Shown here: piece after piece, positions 1 through 64,000 of the stretch | Position numbering within the stretch: position 1 is the stretch's first letter | Layout: each line of letters starts with the position of its first letter | NCBI GenBank assembly: GCA_963377175.1 | Contig: CAUJNA010001602.1 | Span: 20,001 to 84,000, forward strand | DNA from: Effrenium voratum | Lineage: Eukaryota; Sar; Dinophyceae; Suessiales; Symbiodiniaceae | Length of the DNA stretch: 64,000 bases | Direction: 5' to 3' | The notes under the pieces: generated by a model | Databases searched by the model: none | Seen by the model: the letters and a program-made list of their open reading frames with translations, nothing else | Told to the model about the DNA's origin: nothing | Made by a program: the position numbers and the translations under genes

Positions 1-379
1 CCTCGTGTTGAGGGTGCCCTGCTTGCAGTTGGTTGGCTTGTACAAAGGGAGGACAAAAGGACAACCCACCCCCTTCCCTCCCCCCTCCTTGCTTTTGCCT
101 TTTTTTGGGGGGAGTACCGCTATTTTGAATTTATTGCTCTTGCTCGATGGCTTCACTTTGAGACTTCCTCGCAAGATGCCTATGATGCATCGAAGGCATC
201 TTCGGCTCTTGGCCCGGCGCTTCGGCTCTTTTGGCTCAGCTGGCGGCTCCCGCCGGCGCTCCGTCTTCTCGCGAACAGCTTTCAAAAAGCCCGGCTCGCA
301 GGGCGTGGATAAGACTTGGTCGCATGCATATCGGATCTGGTTACTGTACAGAGTGCAGAGAACAACTATGGAAGACCCA

Positions 380-406
380 GAGAGAAAGAGAGAGAGAGAG
401 AGAGAA
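380..406 (+). repeat. GA microsatellite in the 5' leader of gene A
   Basis: A run of GAGAGA interrupted by a few A residues, about 80 bases ahead of the ATG at 484. It probably lies in or just before the 5' leader. No functional reading beyond a simple repeat is supported. Confidence 0.6.
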
Positions 407-483
407 AACGCAGAGATTCTGAGAGGCACTGCTTGAAAGGCAGCAGTGCTCTTTGGCGAGCCGGGGGATTGGAGGGTAGACCC

Positions 484-54393
<53,910 letters not shown>

Positions 54394-54694
54394 TTGCATA
54401 CCTGCTCGCTACGTGGGCATGAGGCCCGCTGCACTTTGCAGGCTTCGTACCGAAGACCATTGGCGCTTCAAGCAAAAACAAATCATGCATCAGCCACCTC
54501 TTTGGGCACAGCAGCGATCACAAAGTTGACCGAGGTTTCGGGCTTTCGCCTGGCATTTTTTTTCAATCAGTTCAGCGACACGACCCATGAATCCCTGTGT
54601 TTGGGGCTGAAGGGCTAAGACTGGTTGGCAGCATCCAAAGGCTTTGAGAGTTTTGAGAGGACCTGGTCTCACCGAAGGGTCCGAAACACGTCCC

Positions 54695-54804
54695 ATGGCG
54701 TCGGCCCTCTGCGTCCTCCTGCCCCTGGCGCTCGCGAGCTGCGAGGGGCCCTTTTGCGAAGATGGCTTCAATGCCCTGCCGCCGGGAAAGAATTTGGGAA
54801 ATGG
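54695..54804 (+). CDS. Gene B exon 1: start codon and signal peptide
   Basis: MASALCVLLPLALASCEGPF, then CEDGFNALPPGKNLGN. A short n-region, hydrophobic core and ALASC cleavage-type site mark a secreted protein, although ASC could also be read as a lipobox-like site, which is not expected in eukaryotes. GT donor ATGG|GTGCAT. Confidence 0.8.
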
Positions 54805-57800
54805 GTGCATGGATGCATGAACAGAGAGGCCTGGAGAGGTCTAGAAAAAGATAGTGAACCCATGAAGGTTCTTTCCTTCATCTGGTTTTAGAGGTAAGTG
54901 AGCATAGCTTGAGACATTTGTCGAGTTGCACTGCGAGCTCGGCACTCTCAGTGCTTCCTCTGCGCTTAGTGCGACAAGCTGACCCGTGGAAAGGGAATGT
55001 GCTGCCCAGGATTCGACCCTTGGCATGTGCAGGGCTGGATGTCTCTGTTGCCTGTCATGTATCACACGGTTCAGAAAGCTTTCTGGCAAGCATTTGTTTC
55101 GATCCGAAACAGACGTTTCCGGAACTGCAGCGCGCCTGTCAGACGCACTTTTTGGGTGAATGGGTCATTGAATTCGAGCATCCTTTTCGATCTGCTTTGC
55201 CGGAACAAATCACTTTTGACTCGCTAAACCATGTTCTTGAAATTGGGGCATGCCTTTTAACTGGAAGCACGGGTGGTTTACCACTATCAAGTGCAGCCAA
55301 AGGGCAACTGGGCTCCCTGTGTAGGAAGAGGCCTCATCTTTGATTCCAAGGCTTCAGACAGAGCAGCGATATTTGCAGCGGAAATTGGATGCGAGCAGCA
55401 ATTTGGAGGCGTTCTCTGGCAACCCGGTGGCCGAGCTGCCACGAGTTGGGGAGTTTCAAGGAGACAGGTGGCCTTGTCAAAGTGATGCCCTCCATTCAGT
55501 TGAATGGTTGGTTTCCTCTTGGTTTCTTTTCAGGGTCAGGTTGGGGGCTTTTTGCTAACATGTCGAAGGGGGGCCCGATGTTGGGTTTTGAAAGGAAAGG
55601 CTCTTTCCGCGCAACCGCAAACTCTGAAAGTTCAAGCTCGAATTTGGATGAGGCTTTGTATAGATGTGACGATACGTATGAGGTATCCGCACCGATCGGA
55701 TTGAGAAAGCCGAAGGGATCCTACAACGAACGATGCAAAGTGAAGCGGCAGGTAAGGCTTGACTTTGCAATGTGTCGACTTGGGGAGCGTGCACTTCTGG
55801 CAAGGGGCTTTACATTTGACTTTTTGGGATGTCTGGCAAAAAGTCTCGGCTGCACTCCCATCTATGGTCATTTGATTCGAAGAGGTGCACTCTGTATATC
55901 TTGTTTGGGGTAGCGGTCAGAACCCCGCGGGGCGAGTGAGACAAAGGCCAGTGGCATCCAATCCCCGCGCTTCTTCGCGCGAAAAGCCGCACGCCAGATG
56001 GACGACGTCCGGTCTGCCTTCCAAGCGCTGCACGCCGATGGCGACATCATCAAGATTGACAAGGGGCCGGGCAGGGGGATTCACGTCGGGATAGGCCTTC
56101 AGGAATCCACTCTTGATTCTTGTCAACCACTCTCTCTAGACACGGATCATGGGGTTCGTTTTTTCATTGTTGCTCTTTGGCAAGAAGAGGTGGCCAAGGG
56201 CCCCCGGGCAACAAAACATTTAACGACCTTAAGGCTTTAAGAGCTGGATTTGAGGTTCCAGGCTGCATTGAAAATTGTGCAAGCGGCTTCTACGTTGTCT
56301 GTAGCAGATTTGCTCAATGAGACCGCCTACATGTCAGCCAGATGTGGGCTTTTTGCAGTTCGCGAGCGGTTGCGGCACACTTGGGCTGGCTGCTTGCTCT
56401 GAGTCAGCTCAAGTTGGATACTACAGTGAGAAACAGGACTTGGCCAAATCGGAAATAAAAGCAACTCACACGTTTTACTAGCTGTTTTGAGTTGGATCCC
56501 CCTAATGAGATTGTGCGAGACCTTGCTCTTCACTTGGACTCGTGTTCCTGAAGTGACTTTCCAGAAAAACAGCCGGAGCAGGGCCGGGTATTGCCGTTGC
56601 CAGTTGCAAAACAAAACGAAACTGCGGCTCGGCCGCGGAATCGTGGCTTTGGAAAAGCATGGGCTCAATTTCTTGCCTTAATCAGGGGGCATCCCTTTTG
56701 CAACACAGGGAGAAACAGTTCCGAGGGGTTCGTACCGTCGATGATTCGTAGACATGGCTTCACCGGGCCATGCGAAACCTCCGCGCCACCAGGCACCGCC
56801 CGGTGGGTCACAGAGTGCTGATTTTGCTGTTGCGTTGGTCACTCAGTTGGGGGATGTTGGGGGTCCTGGCCTGCCGGCCATGTGTCACCAATTTGGGGCG
56901 TGTTCTTGGAATGCTTCCTCATTCAAAGTCCGGGCCCTTCCGACGCCAATCGTGGGACAGGCCGTGGTCTTCGGAGGGCTACCGGAGCTATATGCCACCT
57001 TACGGGGAGCACATCGAGGGCATTCAGCGACTCCGGACCCCTGGCTACTTTGCCTTCTCAGGAGAGGCGCATTGCTTTCCCTCGGTTCTTTGGGCGAGAG
57101 TGGAAGCTCCAGAAAGCAACGGGCTTAACGGGCTCACCCGAACCATACACATCTCCCTGTCATGAAGCACACACACACACCAGATTGTGGCTGTGCCTAC
57201 CGAAGATTCTATAGTTGAATGGATGCTCATCAGGTTGGGCTGGAAGACAAACGGCTGCAGGGTTTTAGATGATATAACTCTTTTCGTCACTTAGATTTGT
57301 TAATCGCAGCGGTTTTACTTGCATTTTGTCGTTGCCAGTCAACCATTTGCCATCGAATCCAATCAGTCTCTGCCATTTCCCTGGTCGACGCCAACTTCGG
57401 ACTTCCTGCGCTAGGAGCCACCGCCGGGTCCGCGGATTTGTTCCTCGCGCAGCTCGAGGGTTCTACGAGCGGTGCTGTGGGCGGCGCTGCGGGCAAGGCG
57501 GGTCCGAAGTCCAAACTGCCTCGCAGGCAATTCCAAGATGGCGGGGGGGGGGAGCTTGCGGATTTGCCTTTGCGCAAGCGCATCATTGTGGGGCCCCGCC
57601 CTATCGCATTGTTTGAGGCAGTATTGGCTACCAAGTGGAGGGACAACTACCCTTGCAGTATACTCCCCGTTTTGCAAAGCTGTGCACCTGCATGTTTGTG
57701 GGAGCTGTTTGAAGCAAGTGATTGGACAAACTCCTCACTGAAGGCTCGTCGTTGCTCATGCTTGTGCCAGGCCTGGGAAGATGCATCGCGCTCCTCCAAA

Positions 57801-60800
57801 CATGTTCATGTCCTATTGCAGCTAAGCATCATATAATTTTAGTAGATGGCTCAACACACAGCTTCTGGTTGAACAATGAACTACGGAACGAGGGTTTGCC
57901 AACGTTCTACCTTCTGCCAAGATCTTGGCAGCGACGCTGGAGCAATTATCTCTCAGCGCACACATTTCTGGGTTGGATTGGTTTGGCAGCTGATTGTTCA
58001 AGGCGCAGCAGTCGGATACCCTCTTCCAATCATGGAAGTGGACGTTTGGGGGGGGGGGGCAGCCTCCAGTACCACTTCGCACTCGTTTCATTGCGGCTTA
58101 TTGTCGTCTTCAGGCATGCTCTTGTTTGCTCATGTTTGCACCAGCTTGAAGGGTTGGCATGGGATGGATCCTCCCTCGGAGCAAGTTCGTTTTGGCAATG
58201 TTCATGGGTTTACACGTGGCAGGTGGTGAAGAGGGTGACGCTGGACACCGTCCTCACACATGCCGGAGGTTTCCAGGTGCTCGGGATTCTTTTGCCCTGT
58301 GATCAAGCATTGGGGGCACCCTTGTGCCTGCTCCACATGACCAAAAGCCGTTGTTGGGAATGGTCCTAGGTTCTCGCCGACGGAACATGTTGCAGGTCAG
58401 TTCAACCAATCCGCTGCCAGATTAATCCACCATTGCAACCCGATAGCTTGGCTTCAACTGATGCTGATGGCTTGCATAGAAATGATTTTGTCATCAACAT
58501 GTTTCATCACTCACCGTTGCACCCGTTTGCATGTCCCCATATTGTACATTCCTTGCCCATGTCATCTATCCTGCCCGGCTTCCTGTGCTTGAGAAATCCC
58601 GGCTCACTTGAGGCAAAACGACTCGCGAAGAGTGAGCTCCAGGTTTTCAGGCGATACCGAAGAAGGCATCCAAACTTGTGCGATTTGCTTTCGGCAGTCA
58701 ACTTACGTCTGGGACTCAGGGCCCAGAATCACGCAAAGACATTCTCGTGTTAACCCAAAGCAAGCAATGGGCGCACAAGGTCTTCCCTTCTCCGGTGCTT
58801 CAAGCGCAACAGATCAGGAGTTTTCACACGTGAAGATGCGCTTTGCAACATCGCAACAGTCAGATTATCGATCTTGAGGACATGTCTACACTTACCCAAA
58901 TGAGTGTTAAATCAATGCACATGTCTGCTTCAGCACACTCTCTAGTATGCATGCTTTTCGACCGGAAATTGGGCACATGTCTTCATGCCGCACTTATCAT
59001 CTTGTGGTTTGACTGCTCTGTCTGATTCTGCGTTCCCTCCATTTCAGCTTCAGCACCTCCCGGCACTTCGGCCTGTGTGCTACTTTGCCACCCACCGTTC
59101 TGCAGTGAAACCTCATGACATGATGCAAACGGAGCATGAATAATACTGTCCAAGGTCCTGCGTCTATCCCCAACAACTTCAGTCCGTTGACCCCTAGCCG
59201 GGCTGAGCCATCAGTTGTGGCCGTTACCTGGATGAGGAAATGGTTTTGGAGGGTCCCCTTTAGACCTAACGTAGATTCAACTGAAATCCTGTCCGCCATC
59301 CTCCAAAGCAAGAATGTGCTATTTGCTTGCGCGGGCCCATCAGGTGAGCGGGGACTTACTAGCCATCGGGCTGGAGGCTCAGTGCACGCCCATGGAGCGA
59401 ACTTTTATGACTTGCAGGACCGCGGCTTCCGCGAATCGGTTCTCCGATTTGACTTTCGTTGGGCGTGTCTTTCTGTTTGTAGTTGGAACCCGTTTTGGTT
59501 TGTGTTTAGCTGGGAGGCAAAACCAAAACCACCATTTTTTCCTGATGTTGCAATCATTGTTTCCATTTTCAAGTTGAAGGTGATTTCATGGCATGTTTTT
59601 TGCCACTGCCCACAGGTCTGATTTTGTCTCCCGCCCACTAGAAGCTACGAAGCCCAAAATCTAGGTGGTGGCAAGCCAGGCAACTTTCTAGCCAAAATGG
59701 TCGATTCTCCTCGCAGCATCGGTATGCTTGGACTGTGTATAGAGAGATTGATACGCTTCTTTGCACTGGCATTACAGCTGTGCTGCGGCTTCAAGCATGT
59801 TCGTGACCATTGGTTGCTCTTTGGCTCTACCTTCAACCTTTTCAACTTATGGAAAATCATGTTCCTCCTCACGAACCAGAAAACATAGCATTTGAGCTTT
59901 GTCAACGCCCCACCCGATTTGCATGGATATCCCGACCACATGTGTTGGTGCAGCTTGCTGCCACTTGTCTTTGTGTTGGCCAGCAACAGATCCCTGCTGC
60001 GCCACTTGTCGATGGCTTCCTTAGGCTTTCCTAGCGATGACTATACTTAGTTCTGATCATCATCTTTATCATCTTTATCATCTTCATCGTCGTCGTGATC
60101 ATCATTATCGGAGCCTTCACCGTACGAGCATTTCCTCTAGTGCCGGAAGACTTCAGGAGATAAGTCCCTTGCCCAGGAAGCAGTCGGAGGTGCGCTTCTA
60201 CGACGTGAGCGATCCTTTGGATCCCAAGCGTTTGGGCAGCTTTATAGACCGCCCTGGGCAGTCTGCGGGCGCTGTGGGGATTGTGCAGCAGCAGAATGGC
60301 AAGTGGCTGGCGCTGGTGGGAGACGGCGATAACAACAACATCGACCCTTGGGAGTGAGGAGAGGGTAATGGGGTAATTATTTTTTTCTTCTTCTGGCAAC
60401 ATACTTCCTTGCCGCAGATCCAATACTAGTTTCTCCATCTCTTGAACGGGTGTCATTGCAGAGCAAGCCAGCATGTTGGGAGGTAGTATGTTCGGGGCTG
60501 GACACCTCAATCAGGACTGGTTTGAACATAGGATGTTGATTGTTCTCGCGGGCTGTATATGAGTAACTTCTCGTAGTTTTTGGGATGAAACATGGAAGGC
60601 GATAACGTGAAGCCAAAGGGTCCTTTTTGACACATTCTCATGCGAGGTTCAGTCAACATATCCGAAAAGAACATGGTGCCTAGTGTCTGAATAGATACGC
60701 ACCGTGGCCTGTCAAATCTGTGGTGGGAGAAGGACAGCTAGAGATCCATCCCGAAAGATGTTCTGCAAGACGAGGGGGCCTGTCGCGGCCTCCTCATATT

Positions 60801-62451
60801 GCAACTAAGCACCCTTTTTGACATGTGCTCCACGATACCAAGTTTGATTACCACCTGTTGGTTGGCTTTCTGGTTCTCTTCTGTCACTCCATTGGTCGAT
60901 CCACGGGGCCTTTGGCACGTAGAATTTCCTTTAGAGATGCCGTGCTACGTCTAAGGATATGTATGTGCAACAGGAGGATGGATCTTGGAAGCTTTCAGCG
61001 TCATGGAACAAGGGCGAGCTGTTGATCAATGCAGGCGTCAGCGGTGGCTACAAGTCCTACCAATCCATGAACCTCATACTTCAGCAAGATGGCAAGATAT
61101 TCATGGTCTGTGCGGCCCGATCCTCCATGGACGCTCGCCGGAATCTGTGCAGTAGCACAGTCTTGGATGATAGAGGTCATCAGGCATACTCATGACATTG
61201 CCATCTGAACAGGACAGACCCCAATTCTTTGCCTCCTGCCTTTTCGTCAACCGTCAACGGCTTGTTTGGTTGTTTGACCGTGAATGAATCTGGCTTCATA
61301 GGGCCCAAAAGAGATCGGCGTGTCTTTTACCGGGGAATCTGCTTGTGGTTGGCTTTAAGCGCACAAATCCAGACACTGCTCAGGTGGGAGGGGCAGACTA
61401 TTTTGACCTCTTCTCCGTTCAGCCTACTGGGTCTGGTCGCGCTACGGTGACGATGGTGGCCTCAAAGCACGTGACTTGCCACGGCTGCGCCCTAGCTTGA
61501 ATTTGAAACGGTCTCATACAAACAATGGCGATCCTGCCATTTGGCTTTGGATCTTCACCAAACGTCGTGCAATCAAGATAACACCTGGACAACCCCTGAA
61601 AGTGGACACCTTCAGTCAAAGATGGTCTTGCCAATTTTTGCCGCAGTTGCCAGGGTTTCTATGATGCATTCTGCATGTGAAAAGAATCATCACGCTTGCT
61701 ACATGGTTGAGTGGCGCCGGCACGGGCAAAGCAACCTGTGGCTGGCTGGGTGGGTGGGTGGCAGCGGTTGCTCGGGCTTCGGCTCCCGCGCATCGAACAG
61801 CTCGGCCGCGGGGTTGCTTCGAGGTGACTTCGGGGCCGCAGGGGCCGTGTACGTGGACTCCAGCCGCAGGCAGCTCCGGACACGGGGTGTTGAGGTCAAG
61901 GCTTGAGATGAGCTTCCCGCGATGTCTGATTCGGCAAGTGATGCTTGAGTGATCTTGGTTTGGATGAAGATTGGAAGACCCCGGGCGGAATGGGCCAATT
62001 TTACTTGGATTTCTGATTTCCAACCCTAGGTCCCTTTGACCCAAACCTTTGAGTGGTTTGGATTTGAAGGGTTTTCTGAGCAGAAAATTGTGACGATTGC
62101 AATGCTGCCGGTGAATTGGCTGGCCAGCATGGTTTCCCGCACATGAATTCCGATTTGTGTAGACTCTGAGCAAAGCTGAAAAGAAGTGCGCTCAACATGT
62201 CACAACATGGCTGACATTGTTGGACTTCAAGAATGGTGCCTTCTTTTCTCTCCAAATCTTTGCGGATTGGGATGTTTGCTGCTTGCGTGGCCGCAAACAG
62301 AACACTTCTGTGACTTACCAATGGAGTAGTGGTGCTGGTTAAGCACCGCCGGCTAGCAAGGCTCTTGGGCTACGGCTCCTCCTGGCTGCCCAGCGCCTCA
62401 GCCACCAGTTTGCCGACACCGGGCAGCACCATCTTCGTGAACGAGTTCTGA
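54695..62451 (+). CDS. Gene B: complete secreted beta-propeller-like (LVIVD-type) protein
   Basis: Twelve exons join in phase: 54695-54804, 55351-55467, 55952-56084, 56929-57061, 57415-57497, 58223-58276, 59344-59462, 60177-60342, 60956-61132, 61384-61472, 61765-61872 and 62361-62451. They total 1,380 nt, or 459 residues plus stop. The protein has a signal peptide, then a charged region, then an extended beta-rich domain. In order its motifs are HIEGIQRLRTPGYFAFSG, ADLFLAQLEG, LTHAGGFQ, GDLLAIGLEA, VRFYDVSDPLDPKRLG, AGAVGIVQQQNGKWLALVG, YFDLFSVQ, AAGAVYVD and IFVNEF-stop. This order resembles secreted bacterial proteins with LVIVD/propeller-like repeats, as I recall them; the enzymatic role, if any, is unknown. 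It starts only about 300-460 bases after gene A on the same strand. Confidence 0.75.
55351..55467 (+). CDS. Gene B exon 2
   Basis: TCCAAG|GCTTCA encodes LQTEQRYLQRKLDASSNLEA, then FSGNPVAELPRVGEFQGD, before ACAG|GTGGCC. Phase joins directly to exon 1, leaving no room for an exon between. Confidence 0.7.
55952..56084 (+). CDS. Gene B exon 3
   Basis: Encodes GIQSPRFFARKAARQMDDVR, then SAFQALHADGDIIKIDKGPG and RGIH, before CAC|GTCGGG. A start at 55947 (AAAG|GCCAGT) with a GA donor in exon 2 is an alternative. Confidence 0.75.
56929..57061 (+). CDS. Gene B exon 4: HIEGIQ motif
   Basis: Encodes SGPFRRQSWDRPWSSEGYRS, then YMPPYGEHIEGIQRLRTPGY and FAFS. The HxEGIQxL...YFAFSG string marks the start of the propeller-like domain. 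The donor CAG|GAGAGG is a GA site; a GC donor at 57066 is the alternative but breaks phase. Confidence 0.8.
57415..57497 (+). CDS. Gene B exon 5
   Basis: GCTAG|GAGCCA encodes ATAGSADLFLAQLEGSTSGA, then VGGAAGK. ADLFLAQL is a typical propeller strand. GC donor AAG|GCGGGT. Confidence 0.7.
58223..58276 (+). CDS. Gene B exon 6: HAGG motif
   Basis: TGGCAG|GTGGTG encodes VVKRVTLDTVLTHAGGFQ, before TTCCAG|GTGCTC. 54 nt, phase 0 at both ends. Confidence 0.75.
59344..59462 (+). CDS. Gene B exon 7
   Basis: CATCAG|GTGAGC encodes VSGDLLAIGLEAQCTPMERT, then FMTCRTAASANRFSDLTFV. GDLLAIGLEA continues the HAGGFQ strand. GC donor TTGG|GCGTGT. Confidence 0.7.
60177..60342 (+). CDS. Gene B exon 8: LVIVD-type repeat
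   Basis: TGCCCAG|GAAGCA encodes KQSEVRFYDVSDPLDPKRLG, then SFIDRPGQSAGAVGIVQQQN and GKWLALVGDGDNNNI. FYDVSDPxxPxxLG is the LVIVD-repeat hallmark. The end is a GA donor at ATC|GACCCT; a GT donor at 60353 exists but breaks phase with exon 9. Confidence 0.8.
60956..61132 (+). CDS. Gene B exon 9
   Basis: TCTAAG|GATATG encodes DMYVQQEDGSWKLSASWNKG, then ELLINAGVSGGYKSYQSMNL and ILQQDGKIFMVCAARSSMD. Beta-rich; GC donor GAC|GCTCGC. Confidence 0.75.
61384..61472 (+). CDS. Gene B exon 10
   Basis: GCTCAG|GTGGGA encodes VGGADYFDLFSVQPTGSGRA, then TVTMVASKH. The donor is either GA (61472) or GT (61470); phase favours the first. Confidence 0.75.
61765..61872 (+). CDS. Gene B exon 11
   Basis: GTGGCAG|CGGTTG encodes GCSGFGSRASNSSAAGLLRG, then DFGAAGAVYVDSSRR. 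GC donor GGCA|GCTCCG completes Gln with exon 12. Another frame is also open here; the motif AAGAVYVD and phase decide. Confidence 0.65.
62361..62451 (+). CDS. Gene B exon 12: last exon with stop codon
   Basis: AGCAAG|GCTCTT encodes LLGYGSSWLPSASATSLPTP, then GSTIFVNEF and TGA at 62449-62451. A GT site at 62437 could splice instead, but the conserved-looking NEF end fits a true C-terminus. Confidence 0.7.
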
Positions 62452-64000
62452 CCGACGTCCTTAGTGCTTCTGAAGGCACAGCCACGGGTCAGGACGTAGG
62501 ACCACCTGGTCACAAGTTGTGGGCTGCGGCTTCCCTCTGGCTCTGAAGTGACACAAGCGGCACGTGAGGATGGCGAGCTTACCAGAGCTTGCCGCGTTTT
62601 AATCAGACTTTTGGTGGGTCTTCCCTATTTTCCCACAGCTTTGAGATGAGTTTTTGGGGGTCTAAGCTTGGTCCACGTCTCAAGAAACTCCCGGGGTCGC
62701 CTTTGAAAGAAGTTGATCTCACGTCTCAAGGTTGCACCAGGCCTTCCCCTCTCATCTCATGGCTTCGTGCTTGGTTTGTCCCGGTGGCTGATAGCAGTGG
62801 GTCCAACATGCTGTTTCTTACGTAGCAAATGGGCTGGACATGCGCAGCAGGACCTCAGGCAAAAAAAACAGCGGCGTACGGCTGCTTGGTCTTGTACCGG
62901 GCGCAAACAAACGCAGTCGGCTCCGCTATCATCCACTTTAGAGATATTAGTAGGGATTGTCGCGGAATCGCGACGCGGACTTGGGCCAAAAGTGCTCGGA
63001 GAAAATGGCCGGCGAGCTTCTCGCGATGCGGTGGTTTTCCTGTGCATTGGGTGAGATGCATGTTGTACCTCCTTACCTCCCTGAGAAGCAAAGTGAGGCC
63101 TCGGCAAAAGCAAGCCACATGGGGAATATACTTGCGAGGTTGCTGGACGCCGCTTGTTTTCGGATATCGTGCAGGGGCTGTTTTGTTCCACCTTTACCCC
63201 TTTCCCCCTCTTTGGAACTGCCAACTTGCTGCAGGGCTCCAGTCGAAGGGCCTGTTGCTCGCTGTGGCAAGTACTCAGCTAGCAGTTGCGCCACTGGTTT
63301 GCGGAGAAATTCACTTAAAACCCTGAGCATTTGCCAGTGCGGAAGAATGGTGTCTGACTTTTTGCCACTTTGTGGAGCTGCAAACTTGCGTTGGGTGTGC
63401 CTCATCTAGAGAATCCCAGTCGAGTCAATTTGGCACCATGCCCGAAGAGACTGGTATACTATGGGATGCCGCAAAGGCTCTCATATACCAGAAAATGGAT
63501 GGACACCTGGTGTGAGAGCAGTGCGAACCGCGTGAGAGGGCGTTTTGGAGGCTAGGTTCCTAGGGCAATCACGGGTTCGCATGGAAGAGAGTGTACGAGT
63601 TTCGAGCGTGGGCTTTTGTTGATTGACACTCAACCTCAAACCAAAAGCAAAGAGGGGAGAAGAGAGGGGGGTTGAGATGCGTTGCAAACAACTGCAGCGC
63701 TCTTGGTAAGTACTTGGCATCCGGCTCTCAAAGTCTTGGCGCCCGGTTGTGGCCCCTCTGGCAGCTGGGGCTTGGCAAGACCCATGACCCAGCCTATCAC
63801 TGCACATGGCTTTTAGTTTGGGTCCCTCTTTGTCGGATTGGATGCCCATTTCAGTTCATGCAAGACCCTGGCTCTTGACGTGAATTGGAGCTTGGACACA
63901 GGGAGAGCTGCCTGCTGTGTCTTGTGTCTAGACACCCTCGAAGCTCCTGCAAAGGAGTACCTCCATCACTCGAGCAGCGCAAAGGGCAGACTTGCATTAT
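62452..64000. other. Downstream region with no supported gene
   Basis: After the gene B stop there are reading frames up to 165 codons (62829-63326), but codon composition is mixed and several frames overlap on both strands. No signal peptide or clear splice pair was found. It is probably intergenic or the intron of a following gene. Confidence 0.5.

Noticed and set aside
54970..55033. CDKLTRGKGMCCPGFDP frame between gene B exons 1 and 2
   Set aside because: Exons 1 and 2 are already in phase and the acceptor is weak.
62829..63326. 165-codon plus-strand frame near the window end
   Set aside because: Overlapping open frames on both strands and no GC3 bias or signal peptide.

Overview
The window looks like nuclear DNA of a dinoflagellate, most likely one of the Suessiales/Symbiodiniaceae type. 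The evidence is many short GC-rich exons with G/C-ending codons, separated by AT-richer introns. Most exons start after AG|G, and many introns appear to open with GC or GA instead of GT. Both genes lie on the plus strand, one close behind the other. No rRNA, tRNA, CRISPR array or bacterial-type operon was seen. All exon calls were made by eye from reading frame, third-base GC, splice context and phase. Several donor sites were chosen because they keep the frame open, so individual boundaries are models, not facts.

Gene A (about 484 to 54.2-54.4 kb, roughly 54 exons and 1,500 residues) starts with a signal peptide. Next come 12 exons of tandem GCC2/GCC3-type cysteine repeats (CxxCPxGxWS units) at 1323-8708. 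A mucin-like Thr/Ser/Glu linker (9462-9793) follows, then two fungal-type cellulose-binding (CBM1-like) modules (10459-11835 and 12486-12883) and more Cys-rich exons to 16115. Hydrophobic exons at 20387, 20934, 22048 and 29174 look like membrane spans. A degenerate EF-hand sits at 23410-23586, and a long, probably cytoplasmic tail runs to about 54.2 kb. In this reading the protein is a large membrane protein whose outer part could grip cellulose. That would fit the cellulosic thecal plates of dinoflagellates.

Gene B (54695-62451, 12 exons, about 459 residues) appears complete. It has its own signal peptide and a stop codon, and every junction is in phase. It resembles secreted beta-propeller-like (LVIVD-type) proteins, with a HAGG motif and an FYDVSDP repeat core.

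The introns of gene A hold most of the repeats. These are a 3.5-kb ATGT/AATGT satellite (16240-19780), a 1.2-kb TTGC/TTGG array (26866-28090), an AT-rich array (30658-30898), a 37-nt-scale minisatellite (39626-39868), interstitial telomere-like CCCTAAA tracts (26.1 and 31.7-31.9 kb), a MITE-like element with perfect 28-bp inverted ends (15817-15943), and copies of a GTGGGTCAAAA inverted-repeat element. The satellite arrays create very long spurious reading frames that are not genes. The last 1.5 kb of the window (62452-64000) shows no convincing exon.
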